From: Brachybacterium sp. FME24
Lineage (GTDB): Bacteria; Actinomycetota; Actinomycetes; Actinomycetales; Dermabacteraceae
Length of the DNA stretch: 64,000 bases
Direction of reading: 5' to 3'
NCBI RefSeq assembly: GCF_014897705.1
Contig: NZ_JABUXV010000004.1
Coordinates: 62,001-126,000 of the forward strand
Shown: positions 9,862 to 18,906 of the stretch, in pieces
Layout of the letters: each line of letters starts with the position of its first letter
Numbering within the stretch: the first letter of the stretch is position 1
Position numbers and translations under genes: made by a program
The notes under the pieces: model-generated
Told to the model about the DNA's origin: nothing
Seen by the model: only the letters and a program-made list of their open reading frames with translations
Database searches by the model: none

Positions 9862-11475
9862 TCAGTAATGGGACTCCACGCGCGTGCCCATGGATGCCCA
9901 GTCGTACAGCCACTTCGCATCGGACACCGGCATGTTGATGCAGCCATGCGAGCCGGAGAATCCGAAGGACGAGCGCCACGGTGCACCATGGAAGCCGAAT
10001 CCACGATGGAAGTACTGCACCCAGGGGACGTCCTTGGTGAGGTAGTACTTCTCGTGCCCCTCGGGGTAGTACGCGGCGTTGGTCATGTCCTGACGGTCAT
10101 AGCGGAGGTAGATCTCGAAGGACCCGGTGACCGTCTCGTTGCCTTCCTTGCCGTCGACCATCGAGCGCGGGCCCCACACCGGAGTGTCGCCGACGTACGC
10201 CGTGACGGTCTTGTTGGCCAGGTCCACGTCGATCCACTTCTCACCGGTCGGCTTGGCGGCAGGAGTCTCCTCCTCGGCGTCCTTCTTCTTCTCGTCCGCG
10301 TCCTTCTTTTCTTCGTCCTTCTTCTTCTCGTCCGCGTCCTTCTTCTCTTCGTCCTTCTTCTTCTCGTCCTTCTTCTCTTCGTCCTCGTCCTTGGGGGCGT
10401 CGACCTCGTCGACCTCCGCCTCGACCTTCTTGGTCTCGAACGCGGCCTCCAGGGGCGAGGTGCCGTTCAGTGCGGAGATCAGCTCCTCGGCGACCGCATC
10501 GGTGTTGGTGATCTGCAGGCCATCCGTCTTCTCGGCGACGACCTTGACGACTTCGCCCTCCTCGTCGACCTGCTCGATCCCGTTCTTGACCTCGACGGCG
10601 TCCTCGTCGGCGCGCGCGGACACCCACTCGTGCACGGCGTCCTCGTCGACGGAGACGACCAGTGCCTTGCCCTCCTCGTCGGGAGCGACGGAGAGCCAGC
10701 TGCTGCGACGTTCGGCCGAGACCTCGTGGGTCTCGTCCTCGGCGCCCGCGATGGACATCGGCTGCTCCAGGAGGGAGCCGATGGTGCCGACTGTCTCCTC
10801 GGCCTCCGCCGTGGTGATCGCCGGAGCGATGTCCTGGATCGGCTGCTCCACGCTGAAGTCCTCGAGTGCCGGCGCCTTCTGCTTCACGGTCTCCACGAGG
10901 GTCTCGGGATCCACCCCCTGGCCATTGCGGCCGGGTTCGGCGTTCCAGGTCTGCGCCTCCTCGTCGAAGGTGACCTGGGCATCGACCGGCTCGGTCATGT
11001 CCTCGGGGATGAGCCCGGTGGCGAAATCTGCGACGGCGGTCTCGTCGACGCTCACGACGGGTTCGACGGCACGCTCGCCCGACCAGGTCGAGGAGATCAC
11101 GTCACCGAAGGAGTCCTCGCCGTCGACGGCGGCCTGCGCAGTGGCGGCGGCGTCGACGCTCACGCCGAGATCCGCGAGCGGCACCTCGAGCTGCTGGTCG
11201 CCGGCCGTCACGGTCACCGTGACGCCCTCGCCGCGCTCGGTGACGAGCGCGGCGATCTCCTCGGGCGTCTTGCCCGCGACGTCCTGACCCAGCACGGTCG
11301 TCCCGGGCAGGGCGCGGCCCTCGAACTGCTTGGCGTATGCCAGGGCGCCGCCGGTCAGCACGACCGCGATGACGCCGATGATGGCCACCAGGATGATGAT
11401 GATCCGTCGACGGCCGTGGCGGTCGGTGGGTCGAGACGGGCCACCCATCGCGGCCGGTTCGGTCACGTTCGTCAT
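9862..11475 (-). CDS. L,D-transpeptidase with VanW/YoaR-type domains
   Basis: Membrane-anchored enzyme predicted to form 3-3 cross-links in peptidoglycan or attach proteins to it. The 537 residues run: short cytoplasmic head, one membrane segment (residues ~25–48, IIIILVAIIGVIAVVLTGGALAY), two repeats resembling the peptidoglycan-binding domain of VanW/YoaR proteins, a Lys/Asp/Glu-rich spacer (~358–405), and a C-terminal YkuD domain. The catalytic motif is visible as HGAPWRSSFGFSGSHGCINM, with the active Cys near residue 510. The ATG start puts the anchor at the N-terminus. Monocistronic, divergent from ribF. Confidence 0.93.
   Translation of the reverse strand: MTNVTEPAAMGGPSRPTDRHGRRRIIIILVAIIGVIAVVLTGGALAYAKQFEGRALPGTTVLGQDVAGKTPEEIAALVTERGEGVTVTVTAGDQQLEVPLADLGVSVDAAATAQAAVDGEDSFGDVISSTWSGERAVEPVVSVDETAVADFATGLIPEDMTEPVDAQVTFDEEAQTWNAEPGRNGQGVDPETLVETVKQKAPALEDFSVEQPIQDIAPAITTAEAEETVGTIGSLLEQPMSIAGAEDETHEVSAERRSSWLSVAPDEEGKALVVSVDEDAVHEWVSARADEDAVEVKNGIEQVDEEGEVVKVVAEKTDGLQITNTDAVAEELISALNGTSPLEAAFETKKVEAEVDEVDAPKDEDEEKKDEKKKDEEKKDADEKKKDEEKKDADEKKKDAEEETPAAKPTGEKWIDVDLANKTVTAYVGDTPVWGPRSMVDGKEGNETVTGSFEIYLRYDRQDMTNAAYYPEGHEKYYLTKDVPWVQYFHRGFGFHGAPWRSSFGFSGSHGCINMPVSDAKWLYDWASMGTRVESHY
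10260..10402 (-). repeat. Lys/Asp/Glu repeat coding the L,D-transpeptidase spacer
   Basis: Imperfect short tandem repeats code for KKDEEKKDADE-like blocks. The encoded segment is highly charged and should be an extended linker between the VanW-like domains and the YkuD catalytic domain. Confidence 0.7.
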
Positions 11476-11568
11476 GGAATTCGATCCGTTCTCAGCGGCC
11501 GTCGTGTCTGCCCCCGCATCAAGCGCGGGAGGGCACAGGGGTCCCTCCCCGGCGCCGCCTTGTCCTTC

Positions 11569-11574
11569 AGGGTA
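11569..11574 (-). promoter_or_regulatory. Candidate -10 (TACCCT) of the L,D-transpeptidase gene
   Basis: On the minus strand TACCCT lies ~93 bases ahead of the ATG, implying a leader of ~85 bases. No convincing -35 is seen. A GTCAC direct repeat sits ~45–60 bases further upstream. Confidence 0.35.
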
Positions 11575-11618
11575 ACGGAGCGCCCATCACCGGCGATATG
11601 CTGAAAATGCCGAGCTTC

Positions 11619-11634
11619 GTCACAGCTCGGTCAC
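11619..11634. promoter_or_regulatory. GTCAC direct repeat, possible MtrA-type box
   Basis: GTCAC-N6-GTCAC has an 11-base period (one helical turn). It resembles the direct-repeat sites bound by MtrA, the actinobacterial cell-wall response regulator, but I have not verified the consensus spacing. It lies upstream of the L,D-transpeptidase promoter in the divergent gap. Confidence 0.3.
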
Positions 11635-11832
11635 GTCCTGGGGGAAGACCTGCCGCGTCGCACCTTTTTCTGACACCTCCTCGGAGTGGCGCCAGGAACT
11701 ATGCGGACGGCCGTTCACGCATCTGGGCGCTACAGTGTTCCCCGGTGTTCTCGCACCGATGGGCGCCACTGTTCGGTGCCGTTGCCCGAGGGTGCGTCCG
11801 CGCACCCGGCCCTGGAAGGACTTGACCGCGCC

Positions 11833-12849
11833 GTGACCCGCACCCCCATCTGGCACTCCGTCCAGGACGTGCCCGTCGACCTCGGTGCGACGGCGGTCTC
11901 GATCGGCAACTACGACGGGATCCACCGCGGCCACCGTTACGTGCTCGATCAACTGCTGCGTCATGCCGAGACCCGTTCGCTGACCCCGGTCGCCCTCACG
12001 TTCTGGCCGCACCCGCGCCACGTCATGGGCACGCCCGGGGATCCGCCGTTGCTCACGGGGCATTCTGACCGGGATCGGCTGCTGCTGCTGGCGGGACTGC
12101 ACGGTGTGCTCGATCTCGAGTTCACCCGAGATTTCGCGCTCTACTCGCCCGAGGATTTCGTACGGGTCTTCCTCGTCGAGGGTCTCGGGGCGAAGTGCGT
12201 CGTGCTCGGCGAGGACGCCCTGTTCGGTCGCGCGAACGCCGGGACCATCGACACCATGCGCGAGCTCGGTCGGACGTATGACTTTGAGGTCGTCACCGTC
12301 GCGGACCTCGGCCCCGAGGGGGAAGGGAGCGGTCGCATCTCCTCCTCAGCGATCCGCGGCGCTCTGCTGGCCGGGGATGTCGAAGGTGCCGCGGAGGGTC
12401 TCGGACGGTTCCACACGGTCTCCGATGTCGTGCATCACGGGTACCAGCGCGGCCGTGATCTCGGTTTCCCGACCGCCAACCTGGGGCCGTCCCCGGCCGG
12501 TCTGATCCCGGCCGACGGCGTCTACGCCGGCCACCTCACGGTTGTGGATCAGGACCCTGGCCACCTCGGCACCGCGCCGCTGACCGGCGCACCCGCGACG
12601 ATCTCGATCGGCACAAATCCGACCTTCGAGGTCGACGGCGCGCCGCGGCGGACGGTCGAGGCCTACGTGCACGGAGCGCATGATCTCGATCTCTACGGGG
12701 ACACCGTCCGGATCGAGTTCGTGGCATTCCAGCGCCCCACCCTCAAGTTCGACTCGGTCGAGAGTCTCGTGGATCAGATGGAGCGGGACGTCGAGGTGAC
12801 CCGCCGCACTCTCGATGCGGAGTCCTCCCGTTCGGCCACGGCCGACTGA
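11833..12849 (+). CDS. ribF: Bifunctional riboflavin kinase / FAD synthetase
   Basis: Converts riboflavin to FMN and FMN to FAD. Residues ~1–190 are the nucleotidyltransferase (FAD synthetase) domain with VSIGNYDGIHRGHRYVLDQ, whose GxHxGH element binds ATP, and GRISSSAIRGALLAGDV. Residues ~195–330 are the riboflavin kinase domain with GYQRGRDLGFPTANLG and the GTNPTF plus EAYVHGAHDLDLYG signatures. The GTG at 11833 gives 338 residues, normal for the family. The frame is open ~50 codons upstream, but that sequence is unlike RibF. GGAAGGA lies ~12 bases before the start. Confidence 0.94.
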   Translation: MTRTPIWHSVQDVPVDLGATAVSIGNYDGIHRGHRYVLDQLLRHAETRSLTPVALTFWPHPRHVMGTPGDPPLLTGHSDRDRLLLLAGLHGVLDLEFTRDFALYSPEDFVRVFLVEGLGAKCVVLGEDALFGRANAGTIDTMRELGRTYDFEVVTVADLGPEGEGSGRISSSAIRGALLAGDVEGAAEGLGRFHTVSDVVHHGYQRGRDLGFPTANLGPSPAGLIPADGVYAGHLTVVDQDPGHLGTAPLTGAPATISIGTNPTFEVDGAPRRTVEAYVHGAHDLDLYGDTVRIEFVAFQRPTLKFDSVESLVDQMERDVEVTRRTLDAESSRSATAD

Positions 12850-12890
12850 TATCCTGCACACGCCGTGAATTCGGCCGCGGAGAGTTAGTC

Positions 12891-12984
12891 CGCCCCACCC
12901 CGCAGCGCCCGTGATGATCGTGTGCGCATCCCGCGGGGACGTGGGGCGATGCTCGCCCAGAGAGCCCGGGACATACGGTCCCGG
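12891..12984 (+). promoter_or_regulatory. Structured rpsO leader (candidate S15 autoregulatory RNA)
   Basis: Two hairpins lie upstream of rpsO. The first pairs 12891–12903 with 12933–12948 (CGCCCCAC/GTGGGGCG plus CCCGC/GCGGG, with a three-base bulge). The second is a perfect 7-bp stem (CCGGGAC/GTCCCGG, 12966–12984) ending 28 bases before the ATG. S15 leaders in several phyla are protein-binding autoregulatory RNAs; this one is inferred from structure and position. Confidence 0.45.
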
Positions 12985-13012
12985 TGCGCCGCGCAACGAC
13001 CACAGGAGAACC

Positions 13013-13282
13013 ATGGCCTTCGACACCGCCACCAAGCAGGAGATCATCAAGGAGTACGGGACCACCGAGGGTGACACCGGTTCGCCCGAGGTCCAGGCCG
13101 CGCTCCTGACGCACCGCATCACCTACCTGACCGAGCACCTGAAGACCCACAAGCACGATCACCACTCGCGCCGTGGTCTGATGCTGCTGGTCGGTCAGCG
13201 CAAGCGCCTGATGAAGTACCTGCAGGCCACCGACATCGCGCGGTACCGTTCGCTGATCCAGCGCCTCGGCATCCGCCGCTGA
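13013..13282 (+). CDS. rpsO: Small ribosomal subunit protein S15
   Basis: Primary 16S rRNA-binding protein of the central 30S domain. All 89 residues match the family: [23 protein letters not shown], then [28 protein letters not shown] and the C-terminal [11 protein letters not shown]. The ATG is chosen for length and for AGGAGAA eight bases upstream; the longer open frame is leader. pnp follows after a terminator-like hairpin, the rpsO–pnp order common in bacteria. Confidence 0.98.
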   Translation: MAFDTATKQEIIKEYGTTEGDTGSPEVQAALLTHRITYLTEHLKTHKHDHHSRRGLMLLVGQRKRLMKYLQATDIARYRSLIQRLGIRR

Positions 13283-13288
13283 TCCTCT

Positions 13289-13318
13289 CCGCCGCTCGCC
13301 CGCAGGGGCGGGCGGCGG
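13289..13318 (+). terminator. Hairpin after rpsO
   Basis: A 13-bp stem (CCGCCGCTCGCCC / GGGCGGGCGGCGG, one U·G pair) with a GCAG loop is followed by TTTCAT. It starts six bases after the rpsO stop and may partly terminate transcription between rpsO and pnp. Confidence 0.75.
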
Positions 13319-13386
13319 TTTCATCTGCCCGCCCCGGCGGGCCCCTGCGAGTTCCGCCCCGACCAGGTTCGGTCCTCGGCAGTGAC

Positions 13387-13400
13387 CTGCGGTTCCGCAG
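13387..13400 (+). other. Small hairpin in pnp leader
   Basis: CTGCGGTTCCGCAG forms a short perfect stem-loop in the 176-base region before pnp. pnp leaders are RNase-processed autoregulatory elements in other bacteria, but there is no direct evidence for that here. Confidence 0.3.
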
Positions 13401-13494
13401 AGACGGCTTGTCATCAGCATGTCCGTCCCTGTGCACCGCGAGTGACTGGCGATGACCGCACCGGCAGGGCAACCCCCTACCAGAGGAGATACCC

Positions 13495-15753
13495 ATGGCC
13501 ATGGAAGGCCCTGAAATCACCGCGACGACCGCGGTCATCGACAACGGCTCGTTCGGCCGTCGTGAAGTGCGCTTCGAGACCGGGCGACTCGCCCAGCAGG
13601 CAGCCGGCGCCGTCGCCGTCTACCTCGACGACGACACGATGGTGCTCTCGGCGACCGCCGTCTCGAACCGTCCCAAGGACCAGTTCGACTTCTTCCCGCT
13701 CACGATCGACGTCGAGGAGCGGATGTACGCCGCGGGCCGTATCCCCGGCTCGTTCTTCCGCCGTGAAGGTCGCCCCAGCACGGACGCGATCCTCGCCGCC
13801 CGCCTCACCGACCGCCCGCTGCGCCCGGCCTTCGTCAAGGGCCTGCGCCACGAGGTCCAGGTCGTCCTGACCGTCCTGGCCAACGGCCCCGACGACGCGT
13901 ACGACGTCGTCGGCATCAACGGCGCCTCCGCGTCCACCCAGATCTCCGGCCTGCCCTTCTCGGGCCCGATCGGCGCCGTGCGCATCGCGCTCATGCCGAC
14001 CGCGCAGGGCGGCCAGTGGGTCGCCTTCCCGACCTTCTCGCAGCTCGACGAGGCCGTTTTCTCCATGGTCGTCGCCGGCCGGATGATCGACGGCGATGTC
14101 GCGATCATGATGGTCGAGGCCGAAGCCACCGACAACTCCTGGACGCTCATCAAGGAGCAGGGCGCGATCGCGCCCACCGAGTCCGTCGTGGCCGAGGGCC
14201 TCGATGCCGCCAAGGTCTTCATCCGCAGCCTGTGCGTCGCCCAGCAGGAGCTGGCCGATACCGCCGCGAAGCCGGTGCGCGAGTTCCCGCTGTTCCTGGA
14301 CCACCAGGACGACGCCTACGAGATCGTCGCCGGCGCCGCCACCGACCGTCTCGCCGAGGTCATGGCGATCGCCGAGAAGACCGATCGCGAGGAGCGCACC
14401 GAGCAGCTGCTCGCCGAGGTCACCGCGGAGCTCGCCGGCGAGGGCAAGCCGCTCGAGGGCCGCGACAAGGAGGTCACCGGTGCGTTCCGTGCGCTGACCA
14501 AGCAGGTCGTGCGCAAGAAGGTGCTCACCGACGGCACCCGCATCGATGGCCGCGGTCTCCGCGACATCCGTGCGCTCTCCGCCGAGGTCGAGGTGCTCCC
14601 GCGAGTGCACGGCTCGGCGCTGTTCCAGCGCGGCGAGACCCAGATCATGGGTGTCACCACGCTGAACATGCTCAAGATGGAGCAGCAGATCGACTCCCTC
14701 GGGCCGGTCACGCGCAAGCGCTACGTGCACCACTACAACTTCCCGCCGTACTCCACCGGCGAGACCGGTCGCGTCGGCTCCCCGAAGCGCCGCGAGATCG
14801 GCCACGGTATGCTCGCCGAGCGCGCCCTGGTACCGGTCCTGCCGACCCGCGAGGAGTTCCCCTACGCGATCCGTCAGGTCTCCGAGGCCCTCGGGTCCAA
14901 CGGCTCCACCTCCATGGGGTCCGTCTGCGCCTCGACCCTGGCCATGCTGAACGCCGGCGTGCCGCTGCGGGCCCCGGTCGCGGGCATCGCCATGGGCCTG
15001 ATCTCTGACACCGTGGACGGAGAGACCCGCTACGCGGCGCTCACCGACATCCTCGGTGCCGAGGATGCCTTCGGCGACATGGACTTCAAGGTCGCCGGCA
15101 CCAGCGAGTTCATCACCGCCATCCAGCTCGACACCAAGCTCGACGGCCTCCCGGCCTCCGTGCTGACCAGTGCGCTGTCTCAGGCCCACGAGGCTCGCCT
15201 GGCGATCCTCGGTGTCCTGCACGAGGCGATCGACGCCCCGGACGAGATGAGCCCGCACGCTCCCCGCGTCATCGCGGTCACCGTTCCGGTCGACAAGATC
15301 GGTGCGGTCATCGGCCCGAAGGGTCAGATGATCAATCAGATCCAGGACGACACGGGCGCGGACATCACGATCGAGGACGACGGCACCGTCTACATCGGCG
15401 CCACCGACGGCCCCTCGGCCGAGGCCGCACGCTCCGCGGTCAACGCCATCGCCAACCCGCAGGTCCCCGAGATCGGCGAGCGCTACCTCGGAACCGTCGT
15501 GCGCGTGGTCGACTTCGGTGCCTTCGTGTCGCTCACGCCGGGCAAGGACGGCCTGCTCCACGTCACCCAGCTGCGCAAGCTGAACGACGGCAAGCGGGTC
15601 GACAACGTCGAGGACGTCGCCAAGGTCGGTCAGAAGATCGAGGTGGAGATCCGTGAGATCGACGCCCGCGGCAAGATCTCCCTCGGCGTGATCGACGACG
15701 AGAAGGAGGAGTCCGCCGACTCCGCCGCCTCGGAGCCGACCACAGCAGAGTGA
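13495..15753 (+). CDS. pnp: Polyribonucleotide nucleotidyltransferase (PNPase)
   Basis: 3'-to-5' phosphorolytic exoribonuclease of mRNA decay; in actinobacteria it also adds 3' tails. The 752 residues contain two RNase PH domains (~10–235 and ~345–560) around an all-helical domain, a KH domain (~585–640, [21 protein letters not shown]) and an S1 domain (~650–725, [28 protein letters not shown]). The catalytic core shows [14 protein letters not shown] and [27 protein letters not shown] lies six bases before the first ATG; a second in-frame ATG is two codons later. Confidence 0.98.
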   Translation: MAMEGPEITATTAVIDNGSFGRREVRFETGRLAQQAAGAVAVYLDDDTMVLSATAVSNRPKDQFDFFPLTIDVEERMYAAGRIPGSFFRREGRPSTDAILAARLTDRPLRPAFVKGLRHEVQVVLTVLANGPDDAYDVVGINGASASTQISGLPFSGPIGAVRIALMPTAQGGQWVAFPTFSQLDEAVFSMVVAGRMIDGDVAIMMVEAEATDNSWTLIKEQGAIAPTESVVAEGLDAAKVFIRSLCVAQQELADTAAKPVREFPLFLDHQDDAYEIVAGAATDRLAEVMAIAEKTDREERTEQLLAEVTAELAGEGKPLEGRDKEVTGAFRALTKQVVRKKVLTDGTRIDGRGLRDIRALSAEVEVLPRVHGSALFQRGETQIMGVTTLNMLKMEQQIDSLGPVTRKRYVHHYNFPPYSTGETGRVGSPKRREIGHGMLAERALVPVLPTREEFPYAIRQVSEALGSNGSTSMGSVCASTLAMLNAGVPLRAPVAGIAMGLISDTVDGETRYAALTDILGAEDAFGDMDFKVAGTSEFITAIQLDTKLDGLPASVLTSALSQAHEARLAILGVLHEAIDAPDEMSPHAPRVIAVTVPVDKIGAVIGPKGQMINQIQDDTGADITIEDDGTVYIGATDGPSAEAARSAVNAIANPQVPEIGERYLGTVVRVVDFGAFVSLTPGKDGLLHVTQLRKLNDGKRVDNVEDVAKVGQKIEVEIREIDARGKISLGVIDDEKEESADSAASEPTTAE

Positions 15754-15783
15754 TCCTCGCGGCGGCCTGAGGTCGTCAGCGCC

Positions 15784-15821
15784 ATGAGGGCGGCATCCCG
15801 GAGACGGGGTGCCGCCCTCAT
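15784..15821 (+). terminator. Terminator hairpin after pnp
   Basis: A 17-bp stem starting ATGAGGGCGGCATCCCG with a GAGA loop and one U·G pair begins ~30 bases after the pnp stop. No T-run follows. Confidence 0.8.
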
Positions 15822-15928
15822 CGCATGTCGGCCCGATCCCCGGGGGACCGGCGCGCGGGTCCGTGTTCCGCGACACGGTCCGAGAGTGACCCCGGACGAC
15901 CGCCATCCGGTCGTGGAACAATCGGTCG

Positions 15929-17266
15929 ATGCCTTCTGACCTTGCTTTCGACGACCCCACCTCCGACGTCATGCTCGACGCCGCCACCGGCGTGCGCCGC
16001 AGCATCCTGCCCGGCGGGGTGCGCCTGCTGACCCAGACCGACCGCAGCGTGCGCAGCGTGACCATCGGGCTGTGGCTGCCGGTGGGCTCGCGCGACGAGC
16101 AGCTCCGGCACGCCGGGTCCACGCACGCGCTCGAGCATCTGCTGTTCAAGGGCACCCGCAGGCGCTCGGCGATGGACATCGCGACCGCCTTCGATGAGGT
16201 CGGCGGCGACTCCAACGCGATCACCGCCAAGGAGCACACCCTGTATTACGGCCGGGTTCGATCGGCTGACGTCCCCATGGCGGTGGACGTCCTGACCGAC
16301 ATGATCACCGCGAGCCTCCTGACGCAGGAGTCGCTGGTCACCGAACGGGAGGTGATCCTCGAAGAGCTCGCCATGGCGGAGGACGATCCCACCGACGTCG
16401 GCTACGAGGCGTTCCTCGCCGATGTCCTGGGCCCCGATACCGCGATCGGCCGTCCCGTCGGCGGCACCGCCGGGAGCGTGAACGCCCTGAGCATCGACGA
16501 TGTGCGCGCCCACTGGACCGAGCACTACCGTCCCGACAACCTCGTGGTCACCGCCGTCGGCGACGTGGACCATGACGAGCTCGCGGGCCTGCTGCAGACC
16601 GGACTGCGTCGTGGCGGCTGGACGCTGGAGGCAGGCGCGGTGCCCACCCGTCGGCCCCGGTCCGAGCATCTCCTGGATGACACGACGAAGATGTCGTTCC
16701 AGGACGTCGCGACGATCACGCCGCACCGGCTCATCCGTCCCGCCGAGCAGAACCACATCTATCTCGGCGGGCCGGGCATCTCCGCTCTCAGCGAGGACCG
16801 CCACACCCTCTCGGTGCTCATGTCCGTCCTCGGCGGCGGCATGTCCTCGCGACTGTTCCAGAACATCCGCGAGCAGCGCGGGCTCGCGTACTCGGTGTAC
16901 TCCTTCAGCGGGGGGTACCGCGATGCCGGCCTGTTCGGGATGTACGCCGCCTGCCGCCCCGGTCGTACCGCACAGGTGGTCGAACTGCTCGCGGCGGAGC
17001 TCGCCCGGATGGGTACTGGCGGCATCGACGAGGAGGAGCTGTCCCGCGCGAAGGGCCAGATCACCGGATCCTTCGCGCTGGGCCTCGAGGACACCAGCAG
17101 CAGGATGGGTCGCCTCGGCACCCTGGAACTGGTCCACGGCAGGTACACGAGCGTCGATGAGACCCTGGAGCGGATCGGCCGGGTCGACGTCGCGGCCGTT
17201 CGCGAGCTCGCCGGGCGCCTGGCCGGCTCCTTCAGCACTCGGGTCGAGGTCGGACCGGAGTCCTGA
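15929..17266 (+). CDS. M16 family zinc peptidase
   Basis: Inverzincin (insulinase/mitochondrial processing peptidase family), a predicted cytoplasmic or secreted-substrate peptidase of unknown target. The inverted zinc motif HxxEH is present as HALEHLLFKGT near residue 67, and the downstream glutamate lies in the TEREVILEELAMAEDDP segment. The second, inactive-type M16 half follows (AEQNHIYLGGPGISA, then SRLFQNIREQRGLAYSVYSFSGGY). The 445-residue size is normal for actinobacterial members, which usually lie between pnp and dapB as here. AACAAT lies six bases before the ATG, a weak fit to the leaderless pattern; no Shine-Dalgarno is seen. Confidence 0.93.
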   Translation: MPSDLAFDDPTSDVMLDAATGVRRSILPGGVRLLTQTDRSVRSVTIGLWLPVGSRDEQLRHAGSTHALEHLLFKGTRRRSAMDIATAFDEVGGDSNAITAKEHTLYYGRVRSADVPMAVDVLTDMITASLLTQESLVTEREVILEELAMAEDDPTDVGYEAFLADVLGPDTAIGRPVGGTAGSVNALSIDDVRAHWTEHYRPDNLVVTAVGDVDHDELAGLLQTGLRRGGWTLEAGAVPTRRPRSEHLLDDTTKMSFQDVATITPHRLIRPAEQNHIYLGGPGISALSEDRHTLSVLMSVLGGGMSSRLFQNIREQRGLAYSVYSFSGGYRDAGLFGMYAACRPGRTAQVVELLAAELARMGTGGIDEEELSRAKGQITGSFALGLEDTSSRMGRLGTLELVHGRYTSVDETLERIGRVDVAAVRELAGRLAGSFSTRVEVGPES

Positions 17267-17342
17267 CCGAGCCATGGGCCAGCACGACAGCACGTCTTTC
17301 ATTGCTCTGAACCCTGAACCCCTGACGATCGAGGAGCACTCC

Positions 17343-18110
17343 ATGACCCATTCCGCACAGGCACCCCTGCGTGTCGCCGTGATCGGCGCCGGAGGCCGCA
17401 TGGGCTCCGAGGCCTGCCGCGCCGTCGAGGAAGCCTCGGACCTCGAGCTGGTCGCTCGCCTCGGCCGCGACGACGACCTCTCGGTGATCGTGCAGGAGCG
17501 GGCCCGGGTCGCGATCGACCTCACCGTTCCAGCCGTGACCGGCCAGAACGTGCAGTGGCTGGTCGAGCACGGCATCCACGCCGTGGTCGGCACCACGGGA
17601 TGGACGGCCCAGTCGCTCGAGGGCCTGCGCTCACAGCTCGCCGGAGCCGACGGGGTGGGCGTGCTCATCGCCCCGAACTTCGCGATCGGAGCAGTGCTGG
17701 CCATGCGCTTCGCCGAGATCGCCGCCCGCCACTTCGAGAGCGCCGAGATCATCGAGATGCACCACCCGGACAAGCTCGATGCCCCCTCCGGCACCGCGCG
17801 CCATACCGCCGCCGCCATCGCCCGGGGCCGAGCCGCAGCCGGGCTCGGCCCGGTGCCCGACGCCACCGAGAAGGATCCTGACGGCGCCCGGGGCGCCGTC
17901 GTCGACGGGATCCACGTGCACGCCGTGCGCCAGCGGGGCCTGGTCGCGCACGAAGTCGTCCAGTTCGGCGGCCCGGGCGAGCAGTTCCAGATCCGCCACG
18001 ACTCCTTCGATCGCGCCGGCTTCATGCCCGGTGTGCTGCTGGGCGTGCGCCAGGTGGCCGAGCACCCGGGCCTCACGGTGGGCCTGGACGGCTACCTCGA
18101 GCTGGACTGA
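17343..18110 (+). CDS. dapB: 4-hydroxy-tetrahydrodipicolinate reductase
   Basis: NAD(P)H-dependent reductase in lysine and meso-diaminopimelate synthesis. The 255 residues start with the Rossmann motif VAVIGAGGRMGSEACRAVEE, followed by GTTGW, APNFAIGAVLAMRFAEIAA and the active-site signature EIIEMHHPDKLDAPSGTA, which holds the catalytic His/Lys. The C-terminus includes VAHEVVQFGGPGEQFQIRHDSFDR. GAGGAG before the ATG supports the start. With dapA and dapF in the window it supplies diaminopimelate to the cell-wall genes. Confidence 0.97.
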   Translation: MTHSAQAPLRVAVIGAGGRMGSEACRAVEEASDLELVARLGRDDDLSVIVQERARVAIDLTVPAVTGQNVQWLVEHGIHAVVGTTGWTAQSLEGLRSQLAGADGVGVLIAPNFAIGAVLAMRFAEIAARHFESAEIIEMHHPDKLDAPSGTARHTAAAIARGRAAAGLGPVPDATEKDPDGARGAVVDGIHVHAVRQRGLVAHEVVQFGGPGEQFQIRHDSFDRAGFMPGVLLGVRQVAEHPGLTVGLDGYLELD

Positions 18111-18119
18111 GGCGAACGG

Positions 18120-18578
18120 ATGCGTCAGAAGATCTTCGTCGTCGCGCTGGTGCTGATCACTGCGGCGTACTGCTGGGGCCTCGGCTGGATCGCGTGGGGC
18201 TTCGTCCGTGCAGGCAGCGCCCTGGGATACGGCCTCGCCCTCGGCGTTGTCATCCTGCTCGGCCTGACCGTCTGGGTGATCTGGCGCGAAGTGCTCTTCG
18301 GGGTCGCCGCCGGTGACCTCGCGCGCCGGTACGCACCCCCTGCCGACGCGGTGGCCGACGACCCGCCCGCCGAGTTCGAGGCCGCACGCGCCGCGATCCG
18401 GCAGGAGGGTGAGGAGGGCGAGGACGGTGAGGACGACTGGCGCGCCTGGTTCCGCCTTGCTCTGGCCTACGACGCTCTGCGGGATCGCAAGGGGGCGCGC
18501 ATGGCCACCCGCCGTGCCATCGACGCACGCCGCGACGGAGCACGGTCCTTCGTGGACGGCCGGGGTCCAGGGGCCTGA
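18120..18578 (+). CDS. Small membrane protein with TPR-like tail
   Basis: Conserved-looking 152-residue protein of unknown function. Two hydrophobic segments (residues ~5–28 and ~36–57) anchor it. The soluble tail contains an acidic stretch (EEGEDGEDDW) and then a helix pair resembling one tetratricopeptide unit (WFRLALAYDALRDRKGARMATRRAIDAR). It starts nine bases after dapB and is probably co-transcribed. I recall similar proteins next to dapB in other actinobacteria, but cannot name a role. Confidence 0.7.
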   Translation: MRQKIFVVALVLITAAYCWGLGWIAWGFVRAGSALGYGLALGVVILLGLTVWVIWREVLFGVAAGDLARRYAPPADAVADDPPAEFEAARAAIRQEGEEGEDGEDDWRAWFRLALAYDALRDRKGARMATRRAIDARRDGARSFVDGRGPGA

Positions 18579-18591
18579 TCACGGGAGGGGC

Positions 18592-18906
18592 TCAGCCCCA
18601 GCCGAGAGCGCGCAATCCGGCGGCTGTGACGGCGGCGGCGATCACGACCACCAGGAACGGGGCACGCAGGAGCAGCAGCACGGCGCCGACGCCGACCGCA
18701 GCCAGCCGTGCATCGAGCACGATCTCCGCGCCGCTGGCGGCGGTCTGCGTGGCCACCAGGGCGCCCAGCAGCGCGATCGGCAGCAGGGTCGTGACCCGTG
18801 CGATCCGCGGACGCTCCAGGATGTCGGGCGGGGCCTGGTAGCCCAACCACTTCTGCCCGAAGGACAGCACCGAGGCGGCGATCACGGCAATCCACAGCAT
18901 GCTCAT
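18592..18906 (-). CDS. azlD: AzlD-type branched-chain amino acid exporter subunit
   Basis: 104-residue, four-helix membrane protein of the AzlD family. It has the expected features: MLWIAVIAASVLSFGQKWLGY, an ILERPRIARVTTLLPIALLGALV segment and the C-terminal RAPFLVVVIAAAVTAAGLRAL. AzlD pairs with AzlC to export branched-chain amino acids or related compounds. Its start overlaps the azlC stop by four bases (ATGA), showing translational coupling. Confidence 0.92.
   Translation of the reverse strand: MSMLWIAVIAASVLSFGQKWLGYQAPPDILERPRIARVTTLLPIALLGALVATQTAASGAEIVLDARLAAVGVGAVLLLLRAPFLVVVIAAAVTAAGLRALGWG

Larger units (their letters stand above)
11476..11832. other. Divergent intergenic region, L,D-transpeptidase / ribF
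   Basis: About 357 bases with no supported gene. It holds the candidate minus-strand -10, the GTCAC repeat and, for ribF, a TACAGT hexamer near 11731–11736 that could be its -10. The frame of ribF is open through part of it but the sequence does not resemble RibF. Confidence 0.5.

Noticed and set aside
13477..16239. A 920-codon open frame on the minus strand opposite pnp
   Set aside because: It is antisense to a certain gene and arises from codon bias in GC-rich DNA; its translation is His/Asp/Leu/Gly-rich with no family resemblance.
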